Assembly (NCBI RefSeq): GCF_009830285.1
Contig: NZ_WUQX01000001.1
Coordinates: 3,038,501 to 3,102,500 of the forward strand
Direction of reading: 5' to 3'
Origin: Sporofaciens musculi
GTDB lineage: Bacteria; Bacillota; Clostridia; Lachnospirales; Lachnospiraceae
DNA length: 64,000 bases
The notes beneath the pieces were generated by a model. That model worked only from the letters and a program-made list of their open reading frames with translations. It searched no databases and was not told the DNA's origin. Shown here piece by piece: positions 1 to 7,188 of the stretch (within the stretch, counting starts at the first letter, position 1; every line of letters starts with the position of its first letter). Made by a program: the position numbers and the translations under genes.

Positions 1-2
1 TC

Positions 3-74
3 CGTAGCCTCGTTTTAGCGGAGCAGATCAAACAATCCGTAAAAGGAGGGCAAGCAGATGAAACAACTCAGTGA
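3..74 (+). CDS. C-terminal end of the upstream phage gene, probably the portal protein (partial)
   Basis: An open frame enters the window at position 3 and ends at a TGA at 72-74, encoding about 23 mostly polar residues (it includes AEQIKQSVKGG). It overlaps the start of the protease gene by 17 bases, an arrangement typical of coupled phage structural genes. In lambda-like head modules the portal gene lies directly before the ClpP-like protease, which is the only reason for the portal call. The fragment is too short for recognition by sequence. Confidence 0.4.
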   Translation, partial: RSLVLAEQIKQSVKGGQADETTQ

Positions 75-1311
75 GCTGCGCATGGGGCCGACACCGGCAC
101 CGGCAGCAGCACCAACCGCCACGGCGACAAAGTTCTGGAACGTGGCGACCGTCGGCGACGACGAGGCCGAGATCACACTATACGGCGACGTTATGAGTAA
201 ACAGCCGACAGACTGGTGGACGGGCGAACCTGAGCCCGGACTCTACATCACCCCGGAGGGCTTCATGGAGGATCTGGCAGCGGTCAAGGACAAAGGCCAC
301 ATCACCGTCAAGCTGAACAGCTGCGGCGGCGACCTTTACACCGGGATCGCAATCCACAACGCCCTGAAAACTCTCAGCGGAGAGGTGAACGTCGTCGTGG
401 AAGGGATCGCAGCAAGCGCCGCCAGCGTGATTATGTGCGCAGGCGACACCGTGACCGTGTACCCCGGATCCCTCGTTATGATCCACGGCGTAAGCGTGTA
501 TCTCTGGGACAACCTGAACATTCAGGACATGAAACAGCTTATGAAGGGAATGGACGCCAGCGAGCGGGCCGTGGCTGAAATCTACAACGCCAAGACCGGG
601 ATCGCGGTGGACACCCTGCGCGGCATGATGACAAAGGAGACGTGGCTCACCGGCCGGGAGGCTCTGGAGAAGGGCTTCGCCGACAATCTTCTGGAGGACG
701 AGGACGATCCCGACATGAGCATGAGCCACGACCGGAAAGTCCTCTACGTCAACGGCATAGGCCACAACGTCGAAGGGCTCCGTCACATACCGGGCACAAT
801 CCCGATCCAGAAAAGTGCTAAACCGGCCGCAAGACCGGCAGCAAATAAAAGGCCGACCAATCAGGCGGCAAAACCAAAAGGAGGTAAAAACCACATGACA
901 CTCGAAGAACTGAAAGCTCAGGAGCCTGATCTGGTGAGCCAGATCGAGCAGGCCGCAACGAACGCGGCAAAGGCTCAGGCAAGCGCCGACGCGGTGACAG
1001 CTGAACGGCAGCGCCTCGCGGACATTGACTCGATCGCGGCCTCTATCCCCGATCAGCAGCTCGTCCATGACGCGAAGTACGGAGAAAACCCCTGCACTGC
1101 TCAGGAGCTCTGCTTCCGCGTTATGCAGCAGAGCGCAGCGTCCGGCCAGAACTTCCTCGCAAACTATGAGGCAGACGGCGCGGCCTCTGGCGTCGGCGAC
1201 GTGGGCGCAGCTCCCAACGGCGGCGCGGGCGTCAATCAGGAAGAACAGGACGCGGCAGACATTCAGGCGGTAGTGGCCGCCTACAACCAGACCAAAGGAG
1301 GTATGAAGTAA
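58..1311 (+). CDS. ClpP-like prohead maturation protease with C-terminal scaffold region
   Basis: This protein would cleave head proteins during capsid maturation and supply the scaffold. Residues 30-215 form a ClpP/S14-like fold: NSCGGD at 87-92 is the oxyanion-loop signature, GIAASAAS at 116-123 carries the probable nucleophile Ser120, and MIHG holds His143. Glu194 in the ETWLTGREA segment occupies the position of the third catalytic residue. Residues 220-280 are a Pro/Ala/Lys-rich linker and the remainder is a charged helical region typical of scaffolds. The start follows a GGAGG at 46-50. The stop codon overlaps the start of the next gene (TAATG). A strong internal ribosome site before codon 280 suggests that the scaffold is also made separately. 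Protease-scaffold fusions of this type are known in lambda (gpC/Nu3). Confidence 0.9.
   Translation: MKQLSELRMGPTPAPAAAPTATATKFWNVATVGDDEAEITLYGDVMSKQPTDWWTGEPEPGLYITPEGFMEDLAAVKDKGHITVKLNSCGGDLYTGIAIHNALKTLSGEVNVVVEGIAASAASVIMCAGDTVTVYPGSLVMIHGVSVYLWDNLNIQDMKQLMKGMDASERAVAEIYNAKTGIAVDTLRGMMTKETWLTGREALEKGFADNLLEDEDDPDMSMSHDRKVLYVNGIGHNVEGLRHIPGTIPIQKSAKPAARPAANKRPTNQAAKPKGGKNHMTLEELKAQEPDLVSQIEQAATNAAKAQASADAVTAERQRLADIDSIAASIPDQQLVHDAKYGENPCTAQELCFRVMQQSAASGQNFLANYEADGAASGVGDVGAAPNGGAGVNQEEQDAADIQAVVAAYNQTKGGMK
895..1311 (+). CDS. Nested scaffold protein from an internal in-frame start
   Basis: An AAAGGAGG at 877-884 lies 10 bases before an in-frame ATG at 895, inside the protease gene. 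Translation from here gives a 138-residue protein that begins MTLEELKAQEPDL and consists of an Ala/Gln/Glu-rich helix followed by a Gly/Ala-rich tail. Lambda makes its scaffold Nu3 in the same way, from an internal start in gene C. The ribosome site is as strong as those of the separate phage genes, which is unlikely by chance inside a coding region. No protein-level evidence is available, so the separate product is inferred. Confidence 0.6.
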   Translation: MTLEELKAQEPDLVSQIEQAATNAAKAQASADAVTAERQRLADIDSIAASIPDQQLVHDAKYGENPCTAQELCFRVMQQSAASGQNFLANYEADGAASGVGDVGAAPNGGAGVNQEEQDAADIQAVVAAYNQTKGGMK

Positions 1312-1691
1312 TGAGCAGACTCGACGAAAACCTCGGCGGCGTGGGCTTCGACAACCTGATCGCCGACAGCTACCCGCCTGCGGACGTGTTCAGCGTGCAG
1401 CTGGCAGCCGGGCAGGGGATCCTCGAACGCGGCACCCTGCTGGCGTTAAAAGACGACGGCACCATGGAAACGATCGGCACCGAGACAACCGGAAAGGCAA
1501 ACGCCGTACTCACGGATCCGGTGGACACCGGAGACGCCGCAGAGGGCGAAGCGGTGCCCGGTATCGCATACCGCACCGGGCATTTCAACACCAACCGGCT
1601 GATCGTAGCTGAGGGCTACACAATCACGGCAGCAGACAGAGAGGCGCTCCGCGTCGCGGGGATCCTGACCTCTGAGGCCGTGGAAATCTAA
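1311..1691 (+). CDS. Head decoration protein (lambda gpD-like)
   Basis: This 126-residue protein would bind the outside of the expanded capsid and stabilise it. It has the composition and length of gpD-family trimeric decoration proteins (usually 110-140 residues): a flexible N-terminus and short beta strands with GILERGTLLAL and a C-terminal ADREALRVAGI segment. It lies between the protease/scaffold gene and the major capsid gene, exactly where gpD is found in lambda-like head modules. Its ATG overlaps the previous stop codon, so translation is probably coupled. The family assignment rests on order, size and general sequence character. Confidence 0.8.
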   Translation: MSRLDENLGGVGFDNLIADSYPPADVFSVQLAAGQGILERGTLLALKDDGTMETIGTETTGKANAVLTDPVDTGDAAEGEAVPGIAYRTGHFNTNRLIVAEGYTITAADREALRVAGILTSEAVEI

Positions 1692-1707
1692 GAAGGAGGA
1701 CAGAAAA

Positions 1708-2781
1708 ATGGCTTTTAATTACTATGATACACACCACCTGCTTGCCTCCGTGCAGCAGCTCCCGCCTCTCCACACCTTCCTGCTGGATCGCTACTTCCCC
1801 ACGAACGCAGCGACCGACATTTTCGCCACCGACGACGTGCTGGTGGAATACAAGAAGGGATCCAAGAAGGCGGCACCGTTCGTAGCTCCCCGCAAGGGCG
1901 GGATCACGATCCTGCGCGACGGCTACACCATGAAGCGCTTCACGCCTTCCTATATCGCGCCGAAGCGCCCTCTCACCATTGACGACCTGAAAAAGCGCGG
2001 CTTCGGCGAGGCTCTCTACACCAAGCTGACACCGCAGCAGCGGCAGGGCGTAATCATGTTGGGCGACCTCGACGAGCTCCGCGCCATGAACATGCGCCGC
2101 AAGGAGGCCATGGCGTCCGAGGTGATTTTCACAAACGGCTGCGTCATGGACGAGTATGTGGACGACCTGCACAACTTCGAGGAAAAAGAGGTGCGGTACT
2201 ACGACGGCGAGAAAAACCCGGCAGTATATACACCGGCCGCCACTCTGGACACCACAGAGGCGAGCGGGAAACGTTTTCTCGCAGACGTCGCGGCCATGGG
2301 CTACATGCTGACGTCCCGCGGGCTCGCCTTCACCGAGGTGCTGGTGGCTCCCGACGTCGCAGACGTGATCCTCGCGAATGAGTGGATCCTGCGCCTGCTG
2401 GACAACCGCAACTATCAGATCGGCGGCGTGGATCCTGCCGTCCTTCCCTCTGGCGCGACCAAGATCGCCCGCCTCAATGTCAAGGGCCGCATGATCGACT
2501 TCCTGAGCTATGAGGACACCTACACCGAAGTGGACGGATCCGTCAAGCCCTTTATTCCTGCGGGCATGATCGCAGCGGGCGCACCGAACGCCGGGCGCAC
2601 CGTGTACGGAGCGATCACTCAGGTGGAGCAGTCCGACGGCGAGTTCCACACCTACACCGGCGTGGACGTGCCGAAGTACCTCAGCGACGCGAAGCACAAC
2701 GTCCGCGAGCTGATCCTGAGCTCCGCGCCTCTCTGTATGCCGAACAACGAAAACCCGTTTATCACCGCGAAAATGCTTTAA
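1708..2781 (+). CDS. Major capsid protein (lambda gpE family)
   Basis: This 357-residue protein would form the icosahedral shell. It shows features of the gpE family: an N-terminus with HTFLLDRYFP, the central IAPKRPLTIDDL segment followed by a region rich in Arg/Met (DELRAMNMRRKEAM), and the C-terminal APLCMPNNENP. Its length matches the family (about 340-360 residues). It follows AGGAGG at 1693-1699 and comes after the protease and decoration genes, the canonical order. No large N-terminal propeptide is evident, in keeping with a separate scaffold product. Confidence 0.93.
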   Translation: MAFNYYDTHHLLASVQQLPPLHTFLLDRYFPTNAATDIFATDDVLVEYKKGSKKAAPFVAPRKGGITILRDGYTMKRFTPSYIAPKRPLTIDDLKKRGFGEALYTKLTPQQRQGVIMLGDLDELRAMNMRRKEAMASEVIFTNGCVMDEYVDDLHNFEEKEVRYYDGEKNPAVYTPAATLDTTEASGKRFLADVAAMGYMLTSRGLAFTEVLVAPDVADVILANEWILRLLDNRNYQIGGVDPAVLPSGATKIARLNVKGRMIDFLSYEDTYTEVDGSVKPFIPAGMIAAGAPNAGRTVYGAITQVEQSDGEFHTYTGVDVPKYLSDAKHNVRELILSSAPLCMPNNENPFITAKML

Positions 2782-2805
2782 TGCTGGCGGGGAAAGGAGC
2801 AAAGC

Positions 2806-3255
2806 ATGGTAAAAATCAGAGTAACATGTGGCGGCTGCGGGATTGAATACACGGACGAGCACGGCAACGCACGGCACGCACTGAAAACGGCCGAGAGCGG
2901 CCCCTTCATGTGCGACGCCGGGCAGGCCGAGCGCCTCGTCCGTCTGGGCGTGGCCGCCTATGTAACCACAAAGGAACCGGACAAGACCGAGGACGGCAGC
3001 GATCAGGATCCGGGGGAAACCCCGGACACCCAGACCGGACACCTCTCTGCTGAGGATCTGGAAAAATGGGACTTCAACGATCTGCGCAAGCTCGCGGCCG
3101 ACATGGGCCTGAAACCCGAAGGCAAGAAAAAAACCGATTATATCGCCGCGATCGCAGCCGCAAAGATTACGGCCGGTGACGACAACACAGAGGACGGCAG
3201 CAGGGACGAGGGAGACGACGAGCTCCCGGATCTGGGAGCTGCCGATCCTGAGTAA
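2806..3255 (+). CDS. Phage connector-region protein with a C-terminal SAP/HeH-like helix pair
   Basis: The role of this 149-residue protein is unknown, but it lies between the major capsid and the head-tail joining genes and is probably virion-associated. The N-terminal part (1-60) contains CGGCGIEY and a later Cys. An acidic linker follows. Residues 80-118 (SAEDLEKWDFNDLRKLAADMG through the YIAAIAAAK segment) look like a helix-extended-loop-helix (SAP/LEM/HeH) module, often found in phage proteins of this region. The tail is strongly acidic. The next gene has the same two-part design, so the two may be distant paralogues. Confidence 0.6.
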   Translation: MVKIRVTCGGCGIEYTDEHGNARHALKTAESGPFMCDAGQAERLVRLGVAAYVTTKEPDKTEDGSDQDPGETPDTQTGHLSAEDLEKWDFNDLRKLAADMGLKPEGKKKTDYIAAIAAAKITAGDDNTEDGSRDEGDDELPDLGAADPE

Positions 3256-3268
3256 AGGAGGCAAGGAC

Positions 3269-3580
3269 ATGATCCAAATGGTAAAAGGAACCTACGGACG
3301 CATGGCGAACGGGCGCGTGGAGCCTATGACAAAGCGCTCCAGCCCCTTCTCCCTCTCAGAAGCCCGCGAGGCCGAGCTGGTGAAGGCAGGCGTGGCCGTA
3401 AAGGTGGAAGCGTCCGATCAGGCCAATGACTACAACCGCATGAAAATGGCAGAGCTGCGCAAGGCTGCTGCAGCTGCGGGAGTGGACGCAGAAAAGGCAA
3501 AAGCGGCCAAGAGCAAGAAGGAACTGATCGGCCTGCTGGAAGCTGCGGCGAAACCTGCGCCGGGCTCCGGCAAGGAGTAA
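3269..3580 (+). CDS. Small phage connector-region protein with SAP/HeH-like C-terminus
   Basis: This 103-residue protein starts at the ATG at 3269, because AAAGGAGG at 3254-3261 lies just before it; an upstream extension in the same frame has no ribosome site and overlaps the previous gene. The N-terminal half has the EAELVKAGVAVKV pattern also seen in the preceding gene (AERLVRLGVAAYV). The C-terminal half has MAELRKAAAAAGV followed by a Lys-rich KSKKELIGLLEAA helix, again a helix-extended-loop-helix pattern. Function is unknown. Similar small proteins are common between capsid and neck genes of siphovirus and myovirus prophages of Clostridia. Confidence 0.6.
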   Translation: MIQMVKGTYGRMANGRVEPMTKRSSPFSLSEAREAELVKAGVAVKVEASDQANDYNRMKMAELRKAAAAAGVDAEKAKAAKSKKELIGLLEAAAKPAPGSGKE

Positions 3581-3584
3581 GCCG

Positions 3585-3902
3585 GTGGGCTTCAAAGAGC
3601 AGCTCCAGAAGGATCTCGACTCTGTTTTCTTCAACCTCGACGAGTTCGCAGAGATCCACCGCGTCGAAGGGAAAAAGATCCCCGTCGTGGTGGACAGCGA
3701 CCAGCTGAACAAGCTCAAAAAGGGGCAGATCCTCGGACTCATAGAGGCCGACATGCTGCTCATGGGAAAAGAGGCAGATTTTCCGTCCAATCTGGAGCCG
3801 GGCCGCCTGCTGAACGTAGACGGCCGCGAAATGCTCGTGGCAAACTCAGGCAGGGATCTGGGACTCGTCGAGGTGGCCCTGCGGCAAAACAGAACGGGCT
3901 AA
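3585..3902 (+). CDS. Probable head-tail joining protein
   Basis: This 105-residue protein begins with GTG at 3585, four bases after the previous stop, with AAGGAGT at 3572-3578 as ribosome site. It has the pattern of FII/neck-type head-tail joining proteins: an N-terminal helix (LQKDLDSVFFNLDEFAEIH), then beta strands with IPVVVDSDQL and a late segment around NVDGREMLVANSGRDLGLVEVAL. The position directly after the capsid-associated genes fits a protein that closes the portal and receives the tail. The assignment is by context and general pattern, not by a diagnostic motif. Confidence 0.55.
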   Translation: MGFKEQLQKDLDSVFFNLDEFAEIHRVEGKKIPVVVDSDQLNKLKKGQILGLIEADMLLMGKEADFPSNLEPGRLLNVDGREMLVANSGRDLGLVEVALRQNRTG

Positions 3903-3914
3903 GGAGGCGACGAC

Positions 3915-4544
3915 ATGACACTGACACAAAGCATTGACAAGGTGGTGGGCTGGCTCGCTGAGAACGTATGCAGCCAGATCACCCTCAAACTCCCGGACGA
4001 CGACCGGAACGGCGCGGAGTACCCCGTGGAGTATGTACACCCGGCAGCCTTCCCTCTTTATGTGCCGGGAAAAGACCGGCTCCCCCCTTCGGTGCCCGCT
4101 CCGATCCCTTCGGTATGCGTGCAGCTCATGGAGGGGAGCGACGATCTGCTGAAATTCAGGCGGCAGCTCCAGCTCCGGCTCTGCCTCTCGTGCTGGAACC
4201 CCGGATTACATGGAGCCGAAGTGCTTCATGCGAAGCCGGACGCCTCAAAGATCGGCGGCTTTTCCTACTACCGCGTGACCGGGGAAGCTGCCGAAACCTA
4301 CACCCGCAACATGGAAGGCTGGCGGGACTCTCTCAACTTCGCGGACATTGTGCTGCGCGAAGTCGAAAACGCGGAATTTATAGCAGGGCACCGGCTCGTG
4401 AAGGAGTCCGGGATCAAGTACGGGCCGTTCGTTGAGGACGGCAATATATGGGACTACTACCCGTACTGGCACAACTGGATCAGCTTCACGCTGGAGGCCG
4501 GAGTCTCTGCGACGACACCGAAACAATACGAGGATCTTTTGTAA
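3915..4544 (+). CDS. Phage neck/tail-completion region protein of unknown function
   Basis: This 209-residue protein follows AAGGAGG at 3901-3907 and lies immediately before the tail sheath gene. That is the place where myoviruses encode tail-completion or neck proteins. It is soluble, with no membrane segment, and contains aromatic-rich stretches such as GNIWDYYPYWHNW near the C-terminus. I do not recognise a characterised family. The long intact frame, the ribosome site and the tight spacing show that it is a real gene. A tail-terminator or tail-completion role is inferred from position only. Confidence 0.55.
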   Translation: MTLTQSIDKVVGWLAENVCSQITLKLPDDDRNGAEYPVEYVHPAAFPLYVPGKDRLPPSVPAPIPSVCVQLMEGSDDLLKFRRQLQLRLCLSCWNPGLHGAEVLHAKPDASKIGGFSYYRVTGEAAETYTRNMEGWRDSLNFADIVLREVENAEFIAGHRLVKESGIKYGPFVEDGNIWDYYPYWHNWISFTLEAGVSATTPKQYEDLL

Positions 4545-4561
4545 GAAAAGGAGGTTTTATT

Positions 4562-6049
4562 ATGCCATATTTACACGGCGCATACGGCGAGATCGGCGAC
4601 TCCAAAGTAACCGAAGTCCGGCAGGGAAGCGTGATCTGCGCCTATATCGGCACCGCACCCGTGAACCTCGTCCGAGGCTATGCTGAGGCCGGGATCATCA
4701 ACATGCCGGTCAAGCTCACCGGCATGGGGGACGTACAGAACAAGGCCGGGTACTCCAAGACCGGCTGGGAGGACTTCACGCTCTGCGAGGTTTTCGCTGA
4801 GCACTTCGACAACACCGAGGGGGACATAGGCCCGATCTATATCGTGAATGTGCTCAACCCGGACATTCACCGGGACACCGAGCCGATCACCGAGGAACTG
4901 ACCGTAAAGAACAACCGCGTGGAAATCAAGAGCGCGGAGATCATTCTCGACACCCTCGCGATCAATGACATGGCCGAGGGTGTGGACTACACCCTGAGCT
5001 ACAACTTCTCCAAGGGGGCAGCCGTGGTGCAGTTTACCAAGACGCCCACGACCGAGACTGTCACCTGCTCCTATAACACAGTGGACGCCTCCATGGTGGA
5101 CGCTGCCGACATTCTGGGAAAGGAAACCGAGGAAGGGGAATACACCGGCCTGCACGCCATGAGCCTGCTCTACCAGTATTGCAACGCGGTACTTGACATT
5201 CTGGCAGCGCCGGGCTGGAGCCATAACCCGGAAATCTACCGGGCCATGGTGAACACCGTCACAAAGCTGAACGGGCACTGGGACGGCTTCGTCAATGCGG
5301 ACATACCACTGGAGGACGAAGCCGGGAAACCGATCGACACCATGGAGAAGGCGAAAAAGTGGGCCGAGGATCACGCATACAACAGCGAGCGCAGCAAGGT
5401 GTACTGGCCCAAAGTCAAGGACGGCACCGGCCGCGTGTTCCACCTCTCCACCGTAGGATCTGCCACCATGCTGCGCGTTGACCTGAGCCACAACGGCGTC
5501 CCGTTCGAGTCGCCCTCCAACAAGGCGATCATGGCAACGGGGCAATACTTCGGTGAAAGCTCCAATAACCGCGGCTTCGACCAGCAGAAAGCCAATACCC
5601 TGAACGAGTCCGGGATCACGACGGCGTGCTTCTGGGGCGGCCAGTGGGTACTCTGGGGGCCTCATACGGCCGCGTACAAGTACGAGGACAGCATAACCGG
5701 GAACATGGACGCCCGCGCGATCTTCGACGTGAACCTGCGTATGCTCATGTACATCACCAACCAATTCCAGATCGACCACGGGACAGAGATCGACTCCCCG
5801 CTCACTCCGACGGCTAAGGACACGATCCTGAACGACGAGAAGCGCAGGCTCGACAACCTCTGCGGGATCGGGGCCCTGATCGGCTCCCCTACCGTGGCAT
5901 TTCTGGAGAGTGCGAACCCGGTCAACCAGATGATGAACGGCGACTTCGTGTGGGACTTCACCGTCACCAACACACCGCCGCTGAAATCTGCAACCGCCCG
6001 CGTATGCTACACAGACGAGGGCTTCAATGCGTTTTTTGAAAGTGAATAA
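4562..6049 (+). CDS. Contractile tail sheath protein
   Basis: This 495-residue protein would form the contractile sheath that drives the tube into the host. The start at 4562 follows AAAAGGAGG at 4547-4554; an in-frame extension upstream overlaps the preceding gene and lacks a ribosome site. The N-terminus MPYLHGAYGEIGDSKV through AYIGTAP and the C-terminal domain with DDEKRRLDN-like basic helices and a final beta strand match P2 FI/Mu L sheath proteins. Length is at the upper end of the usual 380-500 residues. The following gene is the tube protein, the universal sheath-tube order, and this establishes that the phage is a myovirus. Confidence 0.9.
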   Translation: MPYLHGAYGEIGDSKVTEVRQGSVICAYIGTAPVNLVRGYAEAGIINMPVKLTGMGDVQNKAGYSKTGWEDFTLCEVFAEHFDNTEGDIGPIYIVNVLNPDIHRDTEPITEELTVKNNRVEIKSAEIILDTLAINDMAEGVDYTLSYNFSKGAAVVQFTKTPTTETVTCSYNTVDASMVDAADILGKETEEGEYTGLHAMSLLYQYCNAVLDILAAPGWSHNPEIYRAMVNTVTKLNGHWDGFVNADIPLEDEAGKPIDTMEKAKKWAEDHAYNSERSKVYWPKVKDGTGRVFHLSTVGSATMLRVDLSHNGVPFESPSNKAIMATGQYFGESSNNRGFDQQKANTLNESGITTACFWGGQWVLWGPHTAAYKYEDSITGNMDARAIFDVNLRMLMYITNQFQIDHGTEIDSPLTPTAKDTILNDEKRRLDNLCGIGALIGSPTVAFLESANPVNQMMNGDFVWDFTVTNTPPLKSATARVCYTDEGFNAFFESE

Positions 6050-6063
6050 GGAGGTGCAAAAGC

Positions 6064-6573
6064 ATGGGAAAATGGGTAGACATTAAAGGCCCCGTAGTGG
6101 CCGACACCGTTTACTCGGACAATGTGCTGGTGGCGAAGGACACGTCCTTCACGCTGCCGGGCATTGAGTTTTTAACCGCAGACGTACAGGCCATGGGGAC
6201 AATGACCGTGCCGCTGATCGGGCTTCTGGAAAATATGGAGCTCAGCGTCACGAAGATCGGCGTGGACAACGGCCTCAGCCGCCTGAACCGCCTCGAAAAG
6301 CAGAACCTCGAATTTAGATGGGTGCAGAGCGTTATCAGCTCGGACGGCTCCCAGTCTACTGAGGGCTGCAAGGCGTTCGTGCGGACGCTGCCGAGCAATA
6401 TCCCGGAGATCGGCGTGGAGGTAGGAAACGCGACAGAGGTTGAGGCAACCTACAACGTCACGCGCCTGCAAATCTACGCGAACGGAGTCGAGGTTTTGTG
6501 TGTTGACAGACTGAACCAGATCCTCCGCGTCAATGGCAAGGACTACTACCAGAGCATTGACAATCTTCTGTAA
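6064..6573 (+). CDS. Tail tube protein (P2 FII-like)
   Basis: This 169-residue protein would form the inner tube of the contractile tail. Its length matches P2 FII-type tube proteins (about 165-175 residues), and the sequence contains the expected beta-rich core (FTLPGIEFLTADVQAMGTM through LIGLLENMELSV). It ends with the ADRLNQILRVNGKD-like segment seen in many contractile tube proteins (here VDRLNQILRVNGKDY). It starts 12 bases after the sheath gene with AAGGAGG at 6049-6055. A terminator-like hairpin follows, separating it from the chaperone genes. That would make the abundant sheath and tube mRNA more plentiful than the downstream message. Confidence 0.88.
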   Translation: MGKWVDIKGPVVADTVYSDNVLVAKDTSFTLPGIEFLTADVQAMGTMTVPLIGLLENMELSVTKIGVDNGLSRLNRLEKQNLEFRWVQSVISSDGSQSTEGCKAFVRTLPSNIPEIGVEVGNATEVEATYNVTRLQIYANGVEVLCVDRLNQILRVNGKDYYQSIDNLL

Positions 6574-6584
6574 AAACCAACCAT

Positions 6585-6623
6585 AGAGGCCACCGGTCAA
6601 TGAAACGATCGGCGGCCTCTTTT
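6585..6623 (+). terminator. Terminator-like hairpin between tail tube and tail chaperone genes
   Basis: AGAGGCCACCG at 6585-6595 pairs with CGGCGGCCTCT at 6610-6620 (11 bp with one mismatch), followed by TTTT. It would limit read-through from sheath and tube into the chaperone and tape-measure genes. Confidence 0.65.
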
Positions 6624-6642
6624 CGTAGAAAGGAGCAAAACC

Positions 6643-7074
6643 ATGGACAAGAAAGACAAGAAAAAGGACGGCACCCTGACGCTGAAAAACCCGATCCAGA
6701 TCAACGGCGAAACCGTCACCGAAATGCGGTACGACATCAACGAGATCGACGGCGTTCTGTTTGCTACCGCTGAGGCAAAAAAGAAGGCGGCGGCAGGCAT
6801 GAAAAACGTGTCAATCTCCGCGGCGGCCGAGTTTGACTTCGGCCTCCACCTCTACCTCGGATATGCGGCCATTATCGCGGTAAATCCGAGCTACGACTTT
6901 TCGGACATGGAGCGGATCAAGGGGCGCGACGTCGTGGAGGTTATGCAGATCGGCCGAAATTTTATGCTCGCGTCGGACAAGGCTTCACCGGAAAGCGACT
7001 CCGACGAGCATACAGAGACTACGCCAGAGTGTACCACACCAGCACCGCAGACCTCGAAAAAAAGCCAATCGTAA
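6643..7074 (+). CDS. Tail assembly chaperone, short form (P2 gpE-like)
   Basis: This 143-residue protein would coat the tape-measure protein during tail assembly. The N-terminal half (TLTLKNPIQINGETVTEM) is the typical strand pattern of gpE-like chaperones, and the C-terminal tail is Ser/Thr/Pro/Glu rich. It lies between the tube and tape-measure genes, the invariable place for such chaperones, which are normally made in a short and a -1 frameshifted long form. The frame ends at TAA 7072-7074. A run of seven adenines (7057-7063) just before it allows a -1 shift into a second frame that stays open to 7184. The start follows AAAGGAGC at 6629-6636. Confidence 0.85.
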   Translation: MDKKDKKKDGTLTLKNPIQINGETVTEMRYDINEIDGVLFATAEAKKKAAAGMKNVSISAAAEFDFGLHLYLGYAAIIAVNPSYDFSDMERIKGRDVVEVMQIGRNFMLASDKASPESDSDEHTETTPECTTPAPQTSKKSQS

Positions 7075-7184
7075 ACTTTATTCTTGAATATGCCGAGGCG
7101 GCCGAGGATCTGGCAGAGGAACGGAAACGGGCCAAGGAAAAGGCCCGGCCGCCGATCGGCAAGATAAAACACAAAAGGAGGTGA
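7057..7184 (+). other. Probable -1 frameshift site and extension of the tail assembly chaperone
   Basis: Seven adenines (7057-7063) are read as AAA AAA AGC in the short-form frame. A -1 slip there enters a frame that ends at TGA 7182-7184 and encodes about 40 residues rich in charged helix (IVNFILEYAEAAEDLAEERK). The fused product would be about 180 residues, like P2 E+E'. The extension is protein-like, covers the otherwise unexplained gap before the tape-measure gene, and its end overlaps the tape-measure ribosome site. The shift is well established in this gene family; the exact slip site here is inferred. Confidence 0.7.
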
Positions 7185-7188
7185 GCGC

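Noticed and set aside
3176..3268. Longer N-terminus for the gene ending at 3580
   Set aside because: No ribosome site precedes 3176, the extension overlaps the previous gene, and AAAGGAGG lies directly before the ATG at 3269.
4448..4561. Longer N-terminus for the tail sheath gene
   Set aside because: The extension is an out-of-frame reading of the preceding gene; the start at 4562 has a strong ribosome site and gives the normal sheath N-terminus.
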